Origin: Bacteroidota bacterium
GTDB lineage: Bacteria; Bacteroidota; Bacteroidia; Chitinophagales; Chitinophagaceae
NCBI GenBank assembly: GCA_018970395.1
Contig: JAGWWM010000005.1
Coordinates: 1 to 64,000 of the forward strand
Length of the DNA stretch: 64,000 nt
Direction of reading: 5' to 3'
The notes beneath the pieces are model-generated. The model made no database searches. It had not been told where the DNA came from and worked only from the letters and a program-made list of their open reading frames with translations. This document shows positions 1 through 8,388 of the stretch, piece by piece. The stretch's first letter is position 1; each line of letters begins with the position of its first letter. Made by a program: the position numbers and the translations under genes.

Positions 1-1
1 T

Positions 2-949
2 CTAATTTGTACTTACAATGGTGAAAAGAATCTTCCGGCAACGTTAGATCATCTAAAACGCCTGAATACGGATCATAACAGATTACTGTATGAAATAGTG
101 ATAGTAGACAATGCTTCAACGGACGGTACATATTCGTTGGCTTGTAAGTATGCTGCTGATTATAGCAATTCAGTTTCCATTACTGTACTTCAGGAGCCAA
201 AGCAGGGGAAAGTATATGCAATGCAAAAGGCATTACCATTATTAAAATATGACTATGTTGTTATTTGTGATGATGATAACTGGTTGCAGGAAGATTATCT
301 GATGATAGCAGATGAGGTGTTTGAAACTTATCCCAAGGTAGGAGTGTTGGGAGGAATGTCTAAGCTGGCCGTAGAGGAAGGTTTTGAAACACCGGACTGG
401 TTTTGGAAAGTGGCGCCTGCTTATGCGGTTGGTAGGCAAGTTGAAAAGCCCGGATTTGTTGATTACAAGCAGAATCTTTGGGGCGCGGGTTGTATAATAA
501 AAAAGGAACCATTCTCTTTTTGTATTAATCAGGTTGAAATGCTGTTGGCTAATGACAGAGGAGAAGATACCGAGATATGCTACAGAATGCTGATGCTTGG
601 TTATGAACTATATTATGAGGATAGATTAGTGCTACAACATTTTATGCCTCCCAATCGATTAAGATGGGATGCTGTTACACTTTTTCTTCAAATAAATAAG
701 GAATCCTACAGGCAGGAGGTTTTACCTAAATATCATTTGTTTTTTAAATACTATATATACAAAAGATTCAGATGGCTTTCTAAGATGAAGTGGTCGGTAA
801 TTTACATGTGCAATAGATTAGGTTTTGTCGACAGCAGGAGTGATAAAAACTACAGAAACGGAGTTGAGATTTTTACAGATTTTGGAGTGTCTAATGAATT
901 TAAGCGAATAAATACATTTTATAAGTTATCAAAAACACGTATTAATTAA
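2..949 (+). CDS. GT2 glycosyltransferase, 5' end outside window
   Basis: Family 2 glycosyltransferase, which would transfer a sugar from a nucleotide-sugar donor during surface-polysaccharide assembly at the cytoplasmic face of the membrane. The ORF track starts at 98, but the same frame is open back to base 2 and encodes the family N-terminus (ICTYNG), so the true start lies upstream of the window. The GT-A core is visible: VDNASTDGT in the nucleotide-binding strand, the metal-binding CDDDN, and an acceptor-side GEDTEICYR. It resembles the gene at 5701 in the same motifs (CTYNG, DDDN, GVLGG, AVG), so the two are probably paralogues. The next gene starts about 14 bases downstream. Donor and acceptor sugars cannot be read from sequence. 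Confidence 0.9.
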   Translation, partial: LICTYNGEKNLPATLDHLKRLNTDHNRLLYEIVIVDNASTDGTYSLACKYAADYSNSVSITVLQEPKQGKVYAMQKALPLLKYDYVVICDDDNWLQEDYLMIADEVFETYPKVGVLGGMSKLAVEEGFETPDWFWKVAPAYAVGRQVEKPGFVDYKQNLWGAGCIIKKEPFSFCINQVEMLLANDRGEDTEICYRMLMLGYELYYEDRLVLQHFMPPNRLRWDAVTLFLQINKESYRQEVLPKYHLFFKYYIYKRFRWLSKMKWSVIYMCNRLGFVDSRSDKNYRNGVEIFTDFGVSNEFKRINTFYKLSKTRIN

Positions 950-962
950 GTTTTTCTTGGCC

Positions 963-1745
963 ATGATATTGTCAATTATTACAATCAATTATAATAATGC
1001 TGAGGGATTAAGAAACACTATTGAAAGTGTATTAAAACAAAGCTTTAAGGATTTTGAGTATATTATTGTTGATGGTGCATCTACGGATAAAAGTTTGGAT
1101 ATAATCAAGTCTTTTGATCAGATTAAATTTAAATGGATAAGTGAAAAAGATAAAGGTATTTATGACGCGATGAATAAAGGGGTTACTTTTGCTAAAGGAA
1201 AATATCTTTTATTTTTAAATAGTGGCGATATTTTTTTTGATAATAATAGTGTTTTAGCACTTATTAATTCTCTGAATGATGAGGATCTTGTCTATGGAAA
1301 TATGATAGATTGTTTTGAAAATCCTCCAAAACCATACAAATACCCCGATAAATTGAGCTTGGATTACATGATTTGTAATGGTTTGCCCCACCAGGCAACC
1401 GCTATAAAAAAAGAGCTATTTAAAAAAGTAGGATTATACAATGATAACTATGATGTTATTTCAGATTGGGCTTTCTTTATGTTAGCTATTTTCAGATATA
1501 AAGCCTCTTATAAATATATTGATCTAACGATTTGTTCATTTGAAGGGGGAGGGCTAAGTAGTTCAAAATCTACCATTCCAACAATTATAAAGGAACAAAG
1601 AGCATTTATTAAGATAAATTTTAATGAACATCTTAAATTTTATAATCAAAATAGTACCCAAATCAAACGTTTTTTGCGCACCAAGCCCAGATATATTCGT
1701 TGGTACTATAAAGTTCTTACATTATTGAATGTACAGTATTCATGA
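963..1745 (+). CDS. GT2 glycosyltransferase (WcaA-like)
   Basis: Family 2 glycosyltransferase of about 260 aa. It opens with a strand-type SIITINYNN, then VDGASTDKS and a LNSGD motif in place of the usual DxD, which is common in WcaA-like enzymes. The ORF track begins at a TTG at 957, but the ATG two codons later at 963 starts the conserved strand and is preferred. It is closely spaced after the preceding GT2 gene, so co-transcription is likely. The gene is visibly more A/T-rich than genes after 10 kb, which suggests a different origin for this end of the locus. Substrate unknown. Confidence 0.87.
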   Translation: MILSIITINYNNAEGLRNTIESVLKQSFKDFEYIIVDGASTDKSLDIIKSFDQIKFKWISEKDKGIYDAMNKGVTFAKGKYLLFLNSGDIFFDNNSVLALINSLNDEDLVYGNMIDCFENPPKPYKYPDKLSLDYMICNGLPHQATAIKKELFKKVGLYNDNYDVISDWAFFMLAIFRYKASYKYIDLTICSFEGGGLSSSKSTIPTIIKEQRAFIKINFNEHLKFYNQNSTQIKRFLRTKPRYIRWYYKVLTLLNVQYS

Positions 1746-1903
1746 CTATTTTCTTTTTTTAATTTAAGATTATAGCTTTATCATCTTATAGGTTTTTTAT
1801 AAAATAGGGCTTTCTAATAAACTTTAAAAATATTCAGCCTCTTCTCTTACTTTTTCGGACAAAAACTAACACTTATCCTTAACGTTTATAAAAAAAATAA
1901 CAA

Positions 1904-2021
1904 GTGATTGATATAGTCAATATTATTAAACCGTCCTCATTAATTAAACGGACACCTCCTGAAAATTTTAATGATAATGAATCTCGTTATTTTAAATGGG
2001 ATTTTGATAATAAAATTGGTG
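1904..2021 (+). pseudogene. 5' fragment of GT61 (DUF563) gene split by IS
   Basis: An open frame after the TAA at 1898 reads VIDIVNIIKPS, then IKRTPPENFNDNE and FKWDFDNKIG, and runs straight into the left end of the insertion sequence. A GTG at 1904 is a possible start. The same frame resumes on the far side of the element as GEIHLARINKARVVQYW, so joining across the GGTG duplication rebuilds one continuous protein. The PP and acidic stretch resembles the N-terminal region of GT61 proteins. The start codon is uncertain; the continuity across the IS is the main evidence. Confidence 0.65.
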
Positions 2022-2086
2022 TATGATGTACCCTTAAATTAGGACTGGTAATTAAGATATTATTTTTAAATCTTAAATTACCAATT

Positions 2087-2371
2087 ATGACAAAAAACAG
2101 CAGACGTAAATTCAGCGCCGATTTCAAGGCCAAAGTCGTTTTAGAAGCGTTCAAAGAGCGCAGTACCATTGAGGATTTGGCTCGCAAGTATGAGCTCCAT
2201 CCCACCCAGATTAATACATGGAAAAGAGAGGCTACAGCCAATTTGTCCTCTGTTTTCGGTTCTGGCAAATCGGAAGGGCAGACAGATGTGGAGCAGCAAA
2301 CTGAGAAGCTGTACGCCCAGATCGGACAGCTAAAAGTAGAGAACGATTTTCTTAAAAAAAAGCTCTTTTAA
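2087..2371 (+). CDS. IS3-family transposase OrfA
   Basis: Ninety-four residue OrfA with a helix-turn-helix (RRKFSADFKAKVVLEA, then IEDLARKYELHPTQINTW) followed by a C-terminal heptad/leucine-zipper-like helix ending in VENDFLKKKLF. It binds the IS ends and forms the N-terminal half of the OrfAB transposase. Its last codons contain the A-run CTTAAAAAAAAGC. A -1 slip there would fuse it to the OrfB frame, giving LKKKALLRPLDERRS before the OrfB methionine. This is the established expression strategy of the IS3 family; the slippage itself is inferred. Confidence 0.92.
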   Translation: MTKNSRRKFSADFKAKVVLEAFKERSTIEDLARKYELHPTQINTWKREATANLSSVFGSGKSEGQTDVEQQTEKLYAQIGQLKVENDFLKKKLF

Positions 2372-2394
2372 GACCTTTAGACGAGCGTCGTTCT

Positions 2395-3207
2395 ATGATA
2401 GATAAACAAAATAGTAAGTTGAGTATATCAGCCCAGTGCCGGATTTTACAGGTTCACCGAAGTGGATTGTATTACCAACCCTGTAGTGAAAGCCAGGAAA
2501 ATATCGCTATTATGCGCCTTTTGGATGAGCAGTATTTTAAAACGCCGTTTTACGGGGTAAGAAAACTGACCGCCTGGTTAAGAGGGCTTGGCCATACGAT
2601 TAATCGCAAGCGGGTAAAACGCTTAATGGATTTAATGGGCTGGCAAACTATCTATCGTCGCCCCAATACCAGTAAGCCTAATAAACAGAACCGGATATAT
2701 CCATACATACTAAAGGGATTGGAGATTAATCGCCCCAATCAGGTTTGGGCTATGGATATCACGTATGTGCCTATGCGGCGTGGTTTTATGTACCTCTGCG
2801 CTGTTATCGACCTTCATACCCGTTTTGTTTTAAACTGGAGCCTTAGTAATACAATGACTTCAGACTGGTGCATAGAAGTGGTCAGCGAAGCAATAGATAA
2901 ATATGGGAAGCCCGAGATCTTTAATACAGATCAGGGCAGCCAGTTTACCAGTAATGAGTTTATACGGTTATTATTATCCCACGACATCAAGATCAGTATG
3001 GATGGTAAAGGCAGAGCCATTGACAATATATTTGTTGAGCGCTTGTGGCGATCGGTTAAATATGAACATATTTATCTACATTCAGCACAAGATGGAGTGG
3101 CGCTGTATGAGGGGTTAAAAAATTATTTTGAATTTTATAATTCTGAACGGCCTCATCAATCATTGGATTATCAATCGCCTGCATCCTGTTATTTAAAAGC
3201 GGCATGA
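2395..3207 (+). CDS. IS3-family transposase OrfB (DDE integrase)
   Basis: Catalytic half of the transposase. An N-terminal HTH_21-type region is followed by an rve integrase core with the acidic triad at about D121 (AMDITYV), D179 (NTDQGSQF) and E215 (FVERLWRSVKYE). There are 35 residues between the last two, which is the D,D(35)E spacing. The C-terminus has the typical FYNSERPHQSLDYQSP. The frame is open upstream to the slippery A-run in orfA, so OrfB is probably made mainly as an OrfAB fusion. No disabling mutation is visible. Confidence 0.95.
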   Translation: MIDKQNSKLSISAQCRILQVHRSGLYYQPCSESQENIAIMRLLDEQYFKTPFYGVRKLTAWLRGLGHTINRKRVKRLMDLMGWQTIYRRPNTSKPNKQNRIYPYILKGLEINRPNQVWAMDITYVPMRRGFMYLCAVIDLHTRFVLNWSLSNTMTSDWCIEVVSEAIDKYGKPEIFNTDQGSQFTSNEFIRLLLSHDIKISMDGKGRAIDNIFVERLWRSVKYEHIYLHSAQDGVALYEGLKNYFEFYNSERPHQSLDYQSPASCYLKAA

Positions 3208-3362
3208 TTTTCAAAATTGAAAAAGGGGTTATCCACATATTAACGTGGATACTAAAAGAAAAGAAAAAAAGAAGCAAAAAAAGAAAAGAAAGGTAGTAGT
3301 AATAGTAGTTCTTTATATCTTAGAAAATACAATTACCTGTCCTACAAATAGGGTACATCATA

Positions 3363-4240
3363 GGTGAAATTCATTTAGCCCGAATTAATAAAGCCAGAGT
3401 AGTACAGTATTGGCTATTTTCAAGAATGACCCTACTTAAACATTATTGTCTTGTACCTCAGTTTTTGAAGCGTTTTTTTGGAAATCCTATTTAAAAAATA
3501 TCATTTTATCAAAAAGTAATTTAGATAAAGGATTATGGGTTATTGATAATTGGAGTAAGAATTATTTTCATTGGATTACAGATGTTCTACCACGTTTAAT
3601 TACATGTGAACAGGCAGGGGTTAGTTATCCGGTACTTTTGCCTGTAAATTTTTTGAATATAGGCTATATCAAAGAAAGTCTAGATATTTTTCATTTTGAA
3701 TATTTGCCTTATACCTTAGACAAATGTTATTTTATAAAAGAGCTATATGCGCCCTCACATTTATGTCCTTGTGGAGGAGATCCTGAACAGCTTCAAAGCG
3801 TAAGGCTAAAGTTCCGGATTAGTGATAAATTTGATTATTCGGCCTCAAGGAGAATTTATATAAGTCGTTCAAAGGCTTCTCGAAGAATCATTCAAAATGA
3901 ATTGGATTTAATTATTCTTTTAAATAAATATTATATAGATTGTGTGTATATGGAAGATTTAAATTTTTACGAACAGCGAAAATTAATGTCAGAATCAAAT
4001 TTCATTATAAGTAATCACGGTGCTGGTCTTACTAATATGATCTTCATGCCTGATAATTCAAAAGTAATTGAACTTGTGTCAGATTCATCTATTATTAATG
4101 CCTGTTTTTTTAATCTTGCGAGAGCATTAGGTCACCAGTATTACTATACGATTAATCATGGTGATAGCAATAATGTTCAACGTAGTAACATTACAGTTGA
4201 TTTAAAGAAGTTAGATAATCTTTTAAAACAGCTTTTCTGA
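3363..4240 (+). pseudogene. 3' part of GT61 (DUF563) glycosyltransferase, IS-split and frameshifted
   Basis: The GT61 body is plain: LWVIDNWSKNYFHWITDVLPR near the start and SNHGAGLTNMIFMP near the end, both diagnostic of DUF563. The ORF track starts it at a TTG at 3446, but the frame coming from the IS junction (GEIHLARINKAR...LKRFF) carries more of the same gene. It stops shortly after a run of seven T at 3473-3479. A one-base slip at that run joins RFF to WKSYLKN in the catalytic frame. The gene therefore has two lesions, the IS insertion and a homopolymer frameshift, and is probably inactive. A truncated product from 3446 remains possible. Confidence 0.75.
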
Positions 4241-4277
4241 TTATTCTTACGTTTTTTGGCATTATTGAAATTAATCT

Positions 4278-4505
4278 ATGATCGCTATATCTGTCATACT
4301 CCCAGTCTACAAAGTTGTAAATTTAGTTACTAACGCTATTGAAACCTCTACAGCTATACGTAGCGATTTACCACATGGGATTTTGTTATGGATAAGTTTA
4401 GATTCAATGCGCTCTTGCAAATTACTTTTAAAACAATATGTTTCTCTTTTTCTTTATACATCAAATCTTTTTTCTTTTGTACCTTTTCTGCAGAATAAAC
4501 TTTAG
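4278..4505 (+). pseudogene. Degenerate remnant with GT2 N-terminus
   Basis: The ORF begins MIAISVILPVYK, which looks like the first strand of a GT2 glycosyltransferase, but family resemblance ends after about 20 residues. The rest is low-complexity and lacks the nucleotide-binding and DxD motifs. The 366-base gap from 4241 to 4606 has no other convincing gene. The simplest reading is a truncated glycosyltransferase left by rearrangement beside the IS-disrupted gene. It may also be a chance ORF. Confidence 0.35.
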
Positions 4506-4606
4506 CTGAACAACCTCTTTTGGCAATATTTCTCCCAAGGTTTAAAATTTGCAATTATTTATCTAACACAACAATCACAAGGCATAGAATTTATATATCT
4601 ACAAAA

Positions 4607-5704
4607 ATGAATCATTCTTTTTCAATAATCATCCCTTGTTATAACCATGGGCTATATTTATCACAAAATCTACAGTCGCTACTAAATCAGGATTTTCACA
4701 ATTGGGAAGCACATATAATAAATGACGGGTCGATTGATGAGACAGAATCAATCGCAATGAATTTCTCTAAACAAGATTCGAGGATTAATTATTGGTATCA
4801 ATCCAATTGTGGACTAGCTAATGCCCGAAACAAAGGTATTAATCATTCCAAGAATGATTGGATTATCTTTCTTGATGCTGATGATTATTTAAAACCTTTC
4901 ACTTTAAATATTTTGAATAATTATACTAATCATTCAGATATCATTTTGGGTGGATATGATTATGTTGATGAAGCAGGTAGATTGATTCATTCCGTAAAAC
5001 AACCGAATTTAGAGAATGCTAAATCGATCTTGACAACCAATATTGTTCCACCAGCTTCTATTGCAGTTCGTAGATCTTTTTTAAATCAAACGGGTCTTTT
5101 TGATTATAATCTGAAAAATACAGGTACGGAGGATTGGGATTTATGGATAAGATTTTATAAAGCCGGAGCACGATTCAGTATTATTCCGCAGTCTATTGCT
5201 AACTACAGGATTCTTCCGTTGAGTATGAGTCGAAATGCTGCCCGCATGTATGATGCCTTAAAGGAAGTTACATTAAGAGCTAGTAAAAAGGATGAGAGGG
5301 TTGGTGAGGATATGCCTCTTAACTTGGATTATGATATTGATCCACTTCCTGCCATTAAGCGCTGTTTGCTTATGTGCTTAGGCGTAAGTGTTATGCAGGG
5401 TAAAGTTTCGGAAGCTGTATTAATGTTTGAAAAAGAAGTACATCATTATGACTTTAAATTTATCCCGGCTGATTTTGCCTACATGTGTTCTTATCTTTCA
5501 TTTCGCTATCGCGAAAACCAAAATGATGTATGCTGGATTTTAAAAGATCTAAGGCCACTATATATAAAATTTTTACAACAAGCAGGTTTTGACAGATACT
5601 TTATTGCGTCGGCAGACAAACATCTTTTCCGTCGGGTCAGAATGTTGCAAAATCGTCATCGTTGGGGAGTGTTGTCGCCAGTAATAAATCGTTTATGGTT
5701 ATGA
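4607..5704 (+). CDS. GT2 glycosyltransferase
   Basis: Family 2 glycosyltransferase of 365 aa. The ATG at 4607 is chosen over the upstream TTG at 4520 because it directly precedes the conserved strand FSIIIPCYNHG; the extra N-terminal residues in the track look non-homologous. The GT-A core shows INDGSIDET, the acceptor-loop CGLANARNKG and the metal-binding LDADDYL. After about residue 240 there is a 120-aa C-terminal extension of unknown role. The stop overlaps the next start (ATGA), so the two genes are translationally coupled. Sequence is A/T-rich. Confidence 0.88.
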   Translation: MNHSFSIIIPCYNHGLYLSQNLQSLLNQDFHNWEAHIINDGSIDETESIAMNFSKQDSRINYWYQSNCGLANARNKGINHSKNDWIIFLDADDYLKPFTLNILNNYTNHSDIILGGYDYVDEAGRLIHSVKQPNLENAKSILTTNIVPPASIAVRRSFLNQTGLFDYNLKNTGTEDWDLWIRFYKAGARFSIIPQSIANYRILPLSMSRNAARMYDALKEVTLRASKKDERVGEDMPLNLDYDIDPLPAIKRCLLMCLGVSVMQGKVSEAVLMFEKEVHHYDFKFIPADFAYMCSYLSFRYRENQNDVCWILKDLRPLYIKFLQQAGFDRYFIASADKHLFRRVRMLQNRHRWGVLSPVINRLWL

Positions 5705-6711
5705 GTGGTATTTCAGTTGTGATATGTACGTACAATGGGAAAAGTCGATTAAATGAAACACTTCATTCGATTGTAACACAAAAAGTAAACCCAGGACTTT
5801 TATGGGAACTCATTGTAGTAGATAATGCTTCTGTTGACGGAACAGATGAGTTCGTTCAGAACCTTTTAAGTATAAATGCTTCACATCTAACCTGGAAAGT
5901 AGTAAATGAGTCTCAGCAGGGGTTGAACTATGCTCGTACTAAGGGACTGAAATCAGCTCAATACAATTACGTTTTATTTTGCGATGATGATAATATTTTA
6001 GATGCCAATTATCTGCAGTTTGCCTTTGATTTAGTACAAAAATATCCAAGTATCGGTGTATTGGGTGGGCATGGTATTCCTCTATTTGAGGGGGCAAAAC
6101 CAGAATGGTGGAATCGGTATTGCCATTCTTATGCGGTAGGTGCGCAGGCAGATGCTGATGGAAAAATCCAGGAAATTCCTGCAGAAGTCTATGGGGCTGG
6201 GGCAATTGTACGGAGATTGCCTTTATTAAATCTATTCGATAATGGTTTTCAAACCATCATGACTGATCGTAAAAAAGGGTCTTTAGTATCAGGAGGTGAT
6301 GTGGAATGGTGCTATCTGTTACAATTATTGGGTTACGAGATTTGGTATAGCTCAAAACTACAGTTTCAACACACCATGCCAACCAATCGCCTGGAATGGG
6401 CCTATTACCTGAAATTGAAAGAGGGGATTGCCTCAGGTGTTGCGCTTTTGTCGGGTTATGAATTTATATTAAAAAATAAACGGGGAGGGGTTGCGGGATA
6501 TGTCTTTTTTTACGGTAAAAGATTTCTCAGGTCATTCATCGCTTTATCCGTTTTCAGACTTAAAATGTCGCTAAACAAATATTACGCTGAAACTGCCGAT
6601 CTCGGTAGCGTTACCCTTACTGCTAAATACAAATCCTATCAATTGAATGTGAAAAGAGCGGTGAAACATTATTTACAACTGAAGAATAGCTTTATACAAA
6701 GTCAAAGGTAA
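5701..6711 (+). CDS. GT2 glycosyltransferase, paralogue of window-start gene
   Basis: Family 2 glycosyltransferase of 336 aa. The start is set at the ATG at 5701, which overlaps the previous stop; the track start at 5662 lies inside the upstream gene. The core shows VVICTYNG, VDNASVDGTDEF, the metal site FCDDDN and GVLGGHG. It shares these motifs in the same order with the partial gene at the start of the window. A basic, aromatic C-terminal helix suggests membrane association. It ends the first block of sugar genes; a repeat-containing spacer and a toxin-antitoxin module follow. Confidence 0.9.
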   Translation: MSGISVVICTYNGKSRLNETLHSIVTQKVNPGLLWELIVVDNASVDGTDEFVQNLLSINASHLTWKVVNESQQGLNYARTKGLKSAQYNYVLFCDDDNILDANYLQFAFDLVQKYPSIGVLGGHGIPLFEGAKPEWWNRYCHSYAVGAQADADGKIQEIPAEVYGAGAIVRRLPLLNLFDNGFQTIMTDRKKGSLVSGGDVEWCYLLQLLGYEIWYSSKLQFQHTMPTNRLEWAYYLKLKEGIASGVALLSGYEFILKNKRGGVAGYVFFYGKRFLRSFIALSVFRLKMSLNKYYAETADLGSVTLTAKYKSYQLNVKRAVKHYLQLKNSFIQSQR

Positions 6712-6853
6712 AAACTCAAAACCTAAAAGTTGGAGGTTGGAGGGAAATTTTTTTTAGTATTTCACACAAAGGTCGCAAAGTGGCAAAGCTCACAAAATAA
6801 GTGATGCAATGACAACAGCAAAGCAGACAAAAAAATATTAACTTTACCAAATT

Positions 6854-6866
6854 GGATAACTTATCC
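6854..6866. promoter_or_regulatory. Palindromic candidate operator of higBA
   Basis: Perfect inverted repeat GGATAA-C-TTATCC, 28 bases before higB and immediately upstream of a -7-like TATCTTCG. HigA antitoxins bind palindromes overlapping their own promoter, so this is a reasonable autoregulatory operator. Assignment is inferred from position and symmetry. Confidence 0.45.
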
Positions 6867-6894
6867 TATCTTCGTAAAATGAATAAACACCTAT

Positions 6895-7188
6895 ATGAGA
6901 GTTATATCAAAATCAATACTCCGTGAATTCTGGAAAAAACATAAGGATTCAGAACAACAATTGAAAGCGTGGCATAAAGAAGCTGCCAAGGCCAGGTGGA
7001 CAAATCCATCAGAATTGAAGGCTGAATATCCAAGAGCGAGTATTTTAAAAAACGGAAGAGTTGTTTTTGATATCTGTAGAAATAACTATAGATTGGTTGT
7101 TAAAATTCATTTTAATCGTAAAAGTATTTACATCAGATTCATTGGGACTCATAATGAGTATGATAAAATAGATGCTGAAAAAATATAA
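6895..7188 (+). CDS. higB: HigB-family mRNA interferase toxin
   Basis: Ninety-seven residue type II toxin of the HigB family, expected to cleave mRNA on the ribosome. The pattern is clear: SILREFWKKHKDSEQQLKAWH at the N-terminus, then ELKAEYPRAS, NGRVVFDICRNNYRL, and a final IRFIGTHNEYD. The toxin gene precedes the antitoxin, as usual for higBA. It stands after the GT block and behind a palindrome that may be its operator. Full length, no visible lesion. Confidence 0.93.
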   Translation: MRVISKSILREFWKKHKDSEQQLKAWHKEAAKARWTNPSELKAEYPRASILKNGRVVFDICRNNYRLVVKIHFNRKSIYIRFIGTHNEYDKIDAEKI

Positions 7189-7214
7189 ATTATTATCCTT
7201 TAAAGTCATACTAT

Positions 7215-7574
7215 ATGGATATCAAATTAATTAAAACAGAAAAAGATTATTATAAAGCACTTAAACGCCTTGATGAAGTTTTTGATTCACCGGCTAAGTC
7301 ACCTGAGTATGCAGAAGCAGAGATACTGGAATTGCTCATTGAAAATTATGAAAATGAGCATTACCCGATTGATACTCCTGATCCCATAGAGGCTATTAAG
7401 TTTAGAATGGAACAAATGGGATGGGATAATAATGATTTAGCAGAAGTAATAGGCTATAAAAGCCGAATTTCAGAACTTTTTAATCATAAACGTAAATTGA
7501 CATTGAAGATGATTAAAAATCTTCACGAAAAGTTGAATATTCCTTACGAATGCCTTATTCCCCGTTCCGCTTAA
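7215..7574 (+). CDS. higA: HigA-family antitoxin (HTH_XRE)
   Basis: Antitoxin of 119 aa starting 26 bases after higB. The C-terminal half is a helix-turn-helix: IKFRMEQMGWDNNDLAEVIG, then KSRISELFNHKRKLTLKMIKNL and a NIPYECLI tail. The N-terminal half (about 60 aa) would wrap the toxin. It should repress its own promoter, probably through the GGATAACTTATCC palindrome. Downstream lies a dispersed palindromic repeat. Confidence 0.92.
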   Translation: MDIKLIKTEKDYYKALKRLDEVFDSPAKSPEYAEAEILELLIENYENEHYPIDTPDPIEAIKFRMEQMGWDNNDLAEVIGYKSRISELFNHKRKLTLKMIKNLHEKLNIPYECLIPRSA

Positions 7575-7660
7575 ATCAAAACCTTTTTTTTTCGGGTGTT
7601 CACTCTTTTGATGATTGATAATTTTACACAAAGCACACAAAGAGGCAAAGACCGCAAAGA

Positions 7661-7794
7661 GCGTCATGTTGAGCGATAGCGAAACAGCTCAAAAAGAACT
7701 CAAAAGTCAAAAGTCAAAAGCAATTAAAACTTTTAGGTTTTGCCTTTAGAATTTTGACTTAAACATGAGATCCTTCGCTTACGCTCATGATGAC
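7661..7794. repeat. Family A palindromic repeat, full unit
   Basis: Left arm GCGTCATGTTGAGCGATAG and right arm GAGATCCTTCGCTTACGCTC form an imperfect inverted repeat around an A/T-rich spacer (ACTCAAAAGTCAAAAGTC...). It is preceded by CGCAAAGAGGCAAAG-type sequence. The same structure recurs at least nine times in the window. Confidence 0.85.
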
Positions 7795-7808
7795 AGTTGG
7801 TTACTTAC

Positions 7809-7837
7809 TTTTGATAGATATATTTTTCGTAAATTTG
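7809..7837 (+). promoter_or_regulatory. Candidate promoter, first HEPN/MNT module
   Basis: TTTTG, 16 bases, then TAAATTTG, an exact match to the Bacteroidota -7 box TAnnTTTG although the spacer is shorter than the usual 19-21. The same block is repeated almost identically before the second HEPN/MNT module (7798-7850 versus 9189-9241). The predicted start of transcription falls at about the ATG of the small ORF at 7841. Confidence 0.5.
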
Positions 7838-7840
7838 AAT

Positions 7841-7948
7841 ATGGCACTTAAACAACCTTTTCCATTCAAAGAAATATTGACTGTTGTAAGGAGGCTTACC
7901 CAAGCTCAAAAAGAAAGAATAATTCTTGAGATTGAGGGAGAAGTTTAA
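7841..7948 (+). CDS. Small 35-aa ORF before HEPN gene
   Basis: ATG to TAA reading frame of 35 codons, too short for the ORF track: MALKQPFPFKEILTVVRR then LTQAQKERIILEIEGEV. It resembles the N-terminal helix pair of small antitoxin-like proteins in which 'EIL..V..L' precedes 'KERI'. That likeness is weak. The start sits right at the predicted transcription start, so the message could be leaderless. The duplicated copy before the second HEPN gene ends after five codons (ATG at 9232, TGA at 9247). Could be a real small protein or a decayed antitoxin. Confidence 0.4.
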   Translation: MALKQPFPFKEILTVVRRLTQAQKERIILEIEGEV

Positions 7949-7980
7949 TTTTTTTTAAATTTTATTAATTAGATTGAATT

Positions 7981-8388
7981 TTGAGTGATAATATATCAAA
8001 TATTGATGTAGATAAGATTGTAAGACATTGGATTGAGACATCAGATAATGACTTGAATACAATGATTACTTTATATGAATCAAAATCATATGGATGGGCT
8101 TTATTTATTGGTCATATTTCGACAGAGAAATTACTAAAAGCAATTTATGTTAAACGATTTGGTGAACACGCCCCGTTTACTCATAATTTATATAGGTTGG
8201 GAGAGTTAATTGGTTTGGATATGTCTAATGAGTATGCGGATTGGTTTGATGAAATTACCTCTTTTAATCTTAATGCCAGATATGATGATTATAAAAAAGA
8301 GTTTTACCAATTATGTACATCTGATTATACTAAAAACTGGATTGAAAGAATAATAACAGTTCGGATATGGATAAAAGAGATGCTTTAG
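7981..8388 (+). CDS. HEPN-domain toxin-like protein (HepT type)
   Basis: HEPN protein of 135 aa, starting at TTG. Typical features are an N-terminal helix with HWIETSDNDLNTM, a central LFIGHISTEKLLKAIYVK, the FTHNLYRL loop and NARYDDYKKEF. In HEPN/MNT modules the HEPN protein is an RNase-type toxin neutralised by its nucleotidyltransferase partner. Here no Rx4-6H motif is evident at the RYDDYKK site, where the second copy in this window has RYPDYKH, so activity is uncertain. Its 3' end overlaps the MNT gene by 22 bases. Confidence 0.88.
   Translation: MSDNISNIDVDKIVRHWIETSDNDLNTMITLYESKSYGWALFIGHISTEKLLKAIYVKRFGEHAPFTHNLYRLGELIGLDMSNEYADWFDEITSFNLNARYDDYKKEFYQLCTSDYTKNWIERIITVRIWIKEML

Larger units (their letters stand above)
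2022..3362 (+). mobile_element. IS3-family insertion sequence, about 1.34 kb
   Basis: Terminal inverted repeats are clear. The left end reads TATGATGTACCC and the right end, reverse complemented, reads the same, with further similarity inward (TAGGAC then GGTAATT). GGTG directly precedes the left end (2018-2021) and directly follows the right end (3363-3366), a 4-bp target duplication of the size expected for IS3-family elements. The element carries orfA and orfB with a D,D(35)E transposase. Both ORFs are intact, so it may be active. Outer ends could shift by one or two bases because of the shared TA. Confidence 0.93.

Noticed and set aside
1746-1900. Search for a tRNA or attachment site next to the sugar genes
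   Set aside because: No cloverleaf or integrase-type direct repeats could be found; only A/T-rich sequence is present.
1987-2268. 93-aa minus-strand ORF over the IS left end
   Set aside because: Overlaps orfA of the IS and the terminal repeat; the plus-strand transposase explains the sequence.
4354-4554. Lysine-rich minus-strand ORF
   Set aside because: No domain; A/T-rich composition bias in a degenerate spacer is a sufficient cause.
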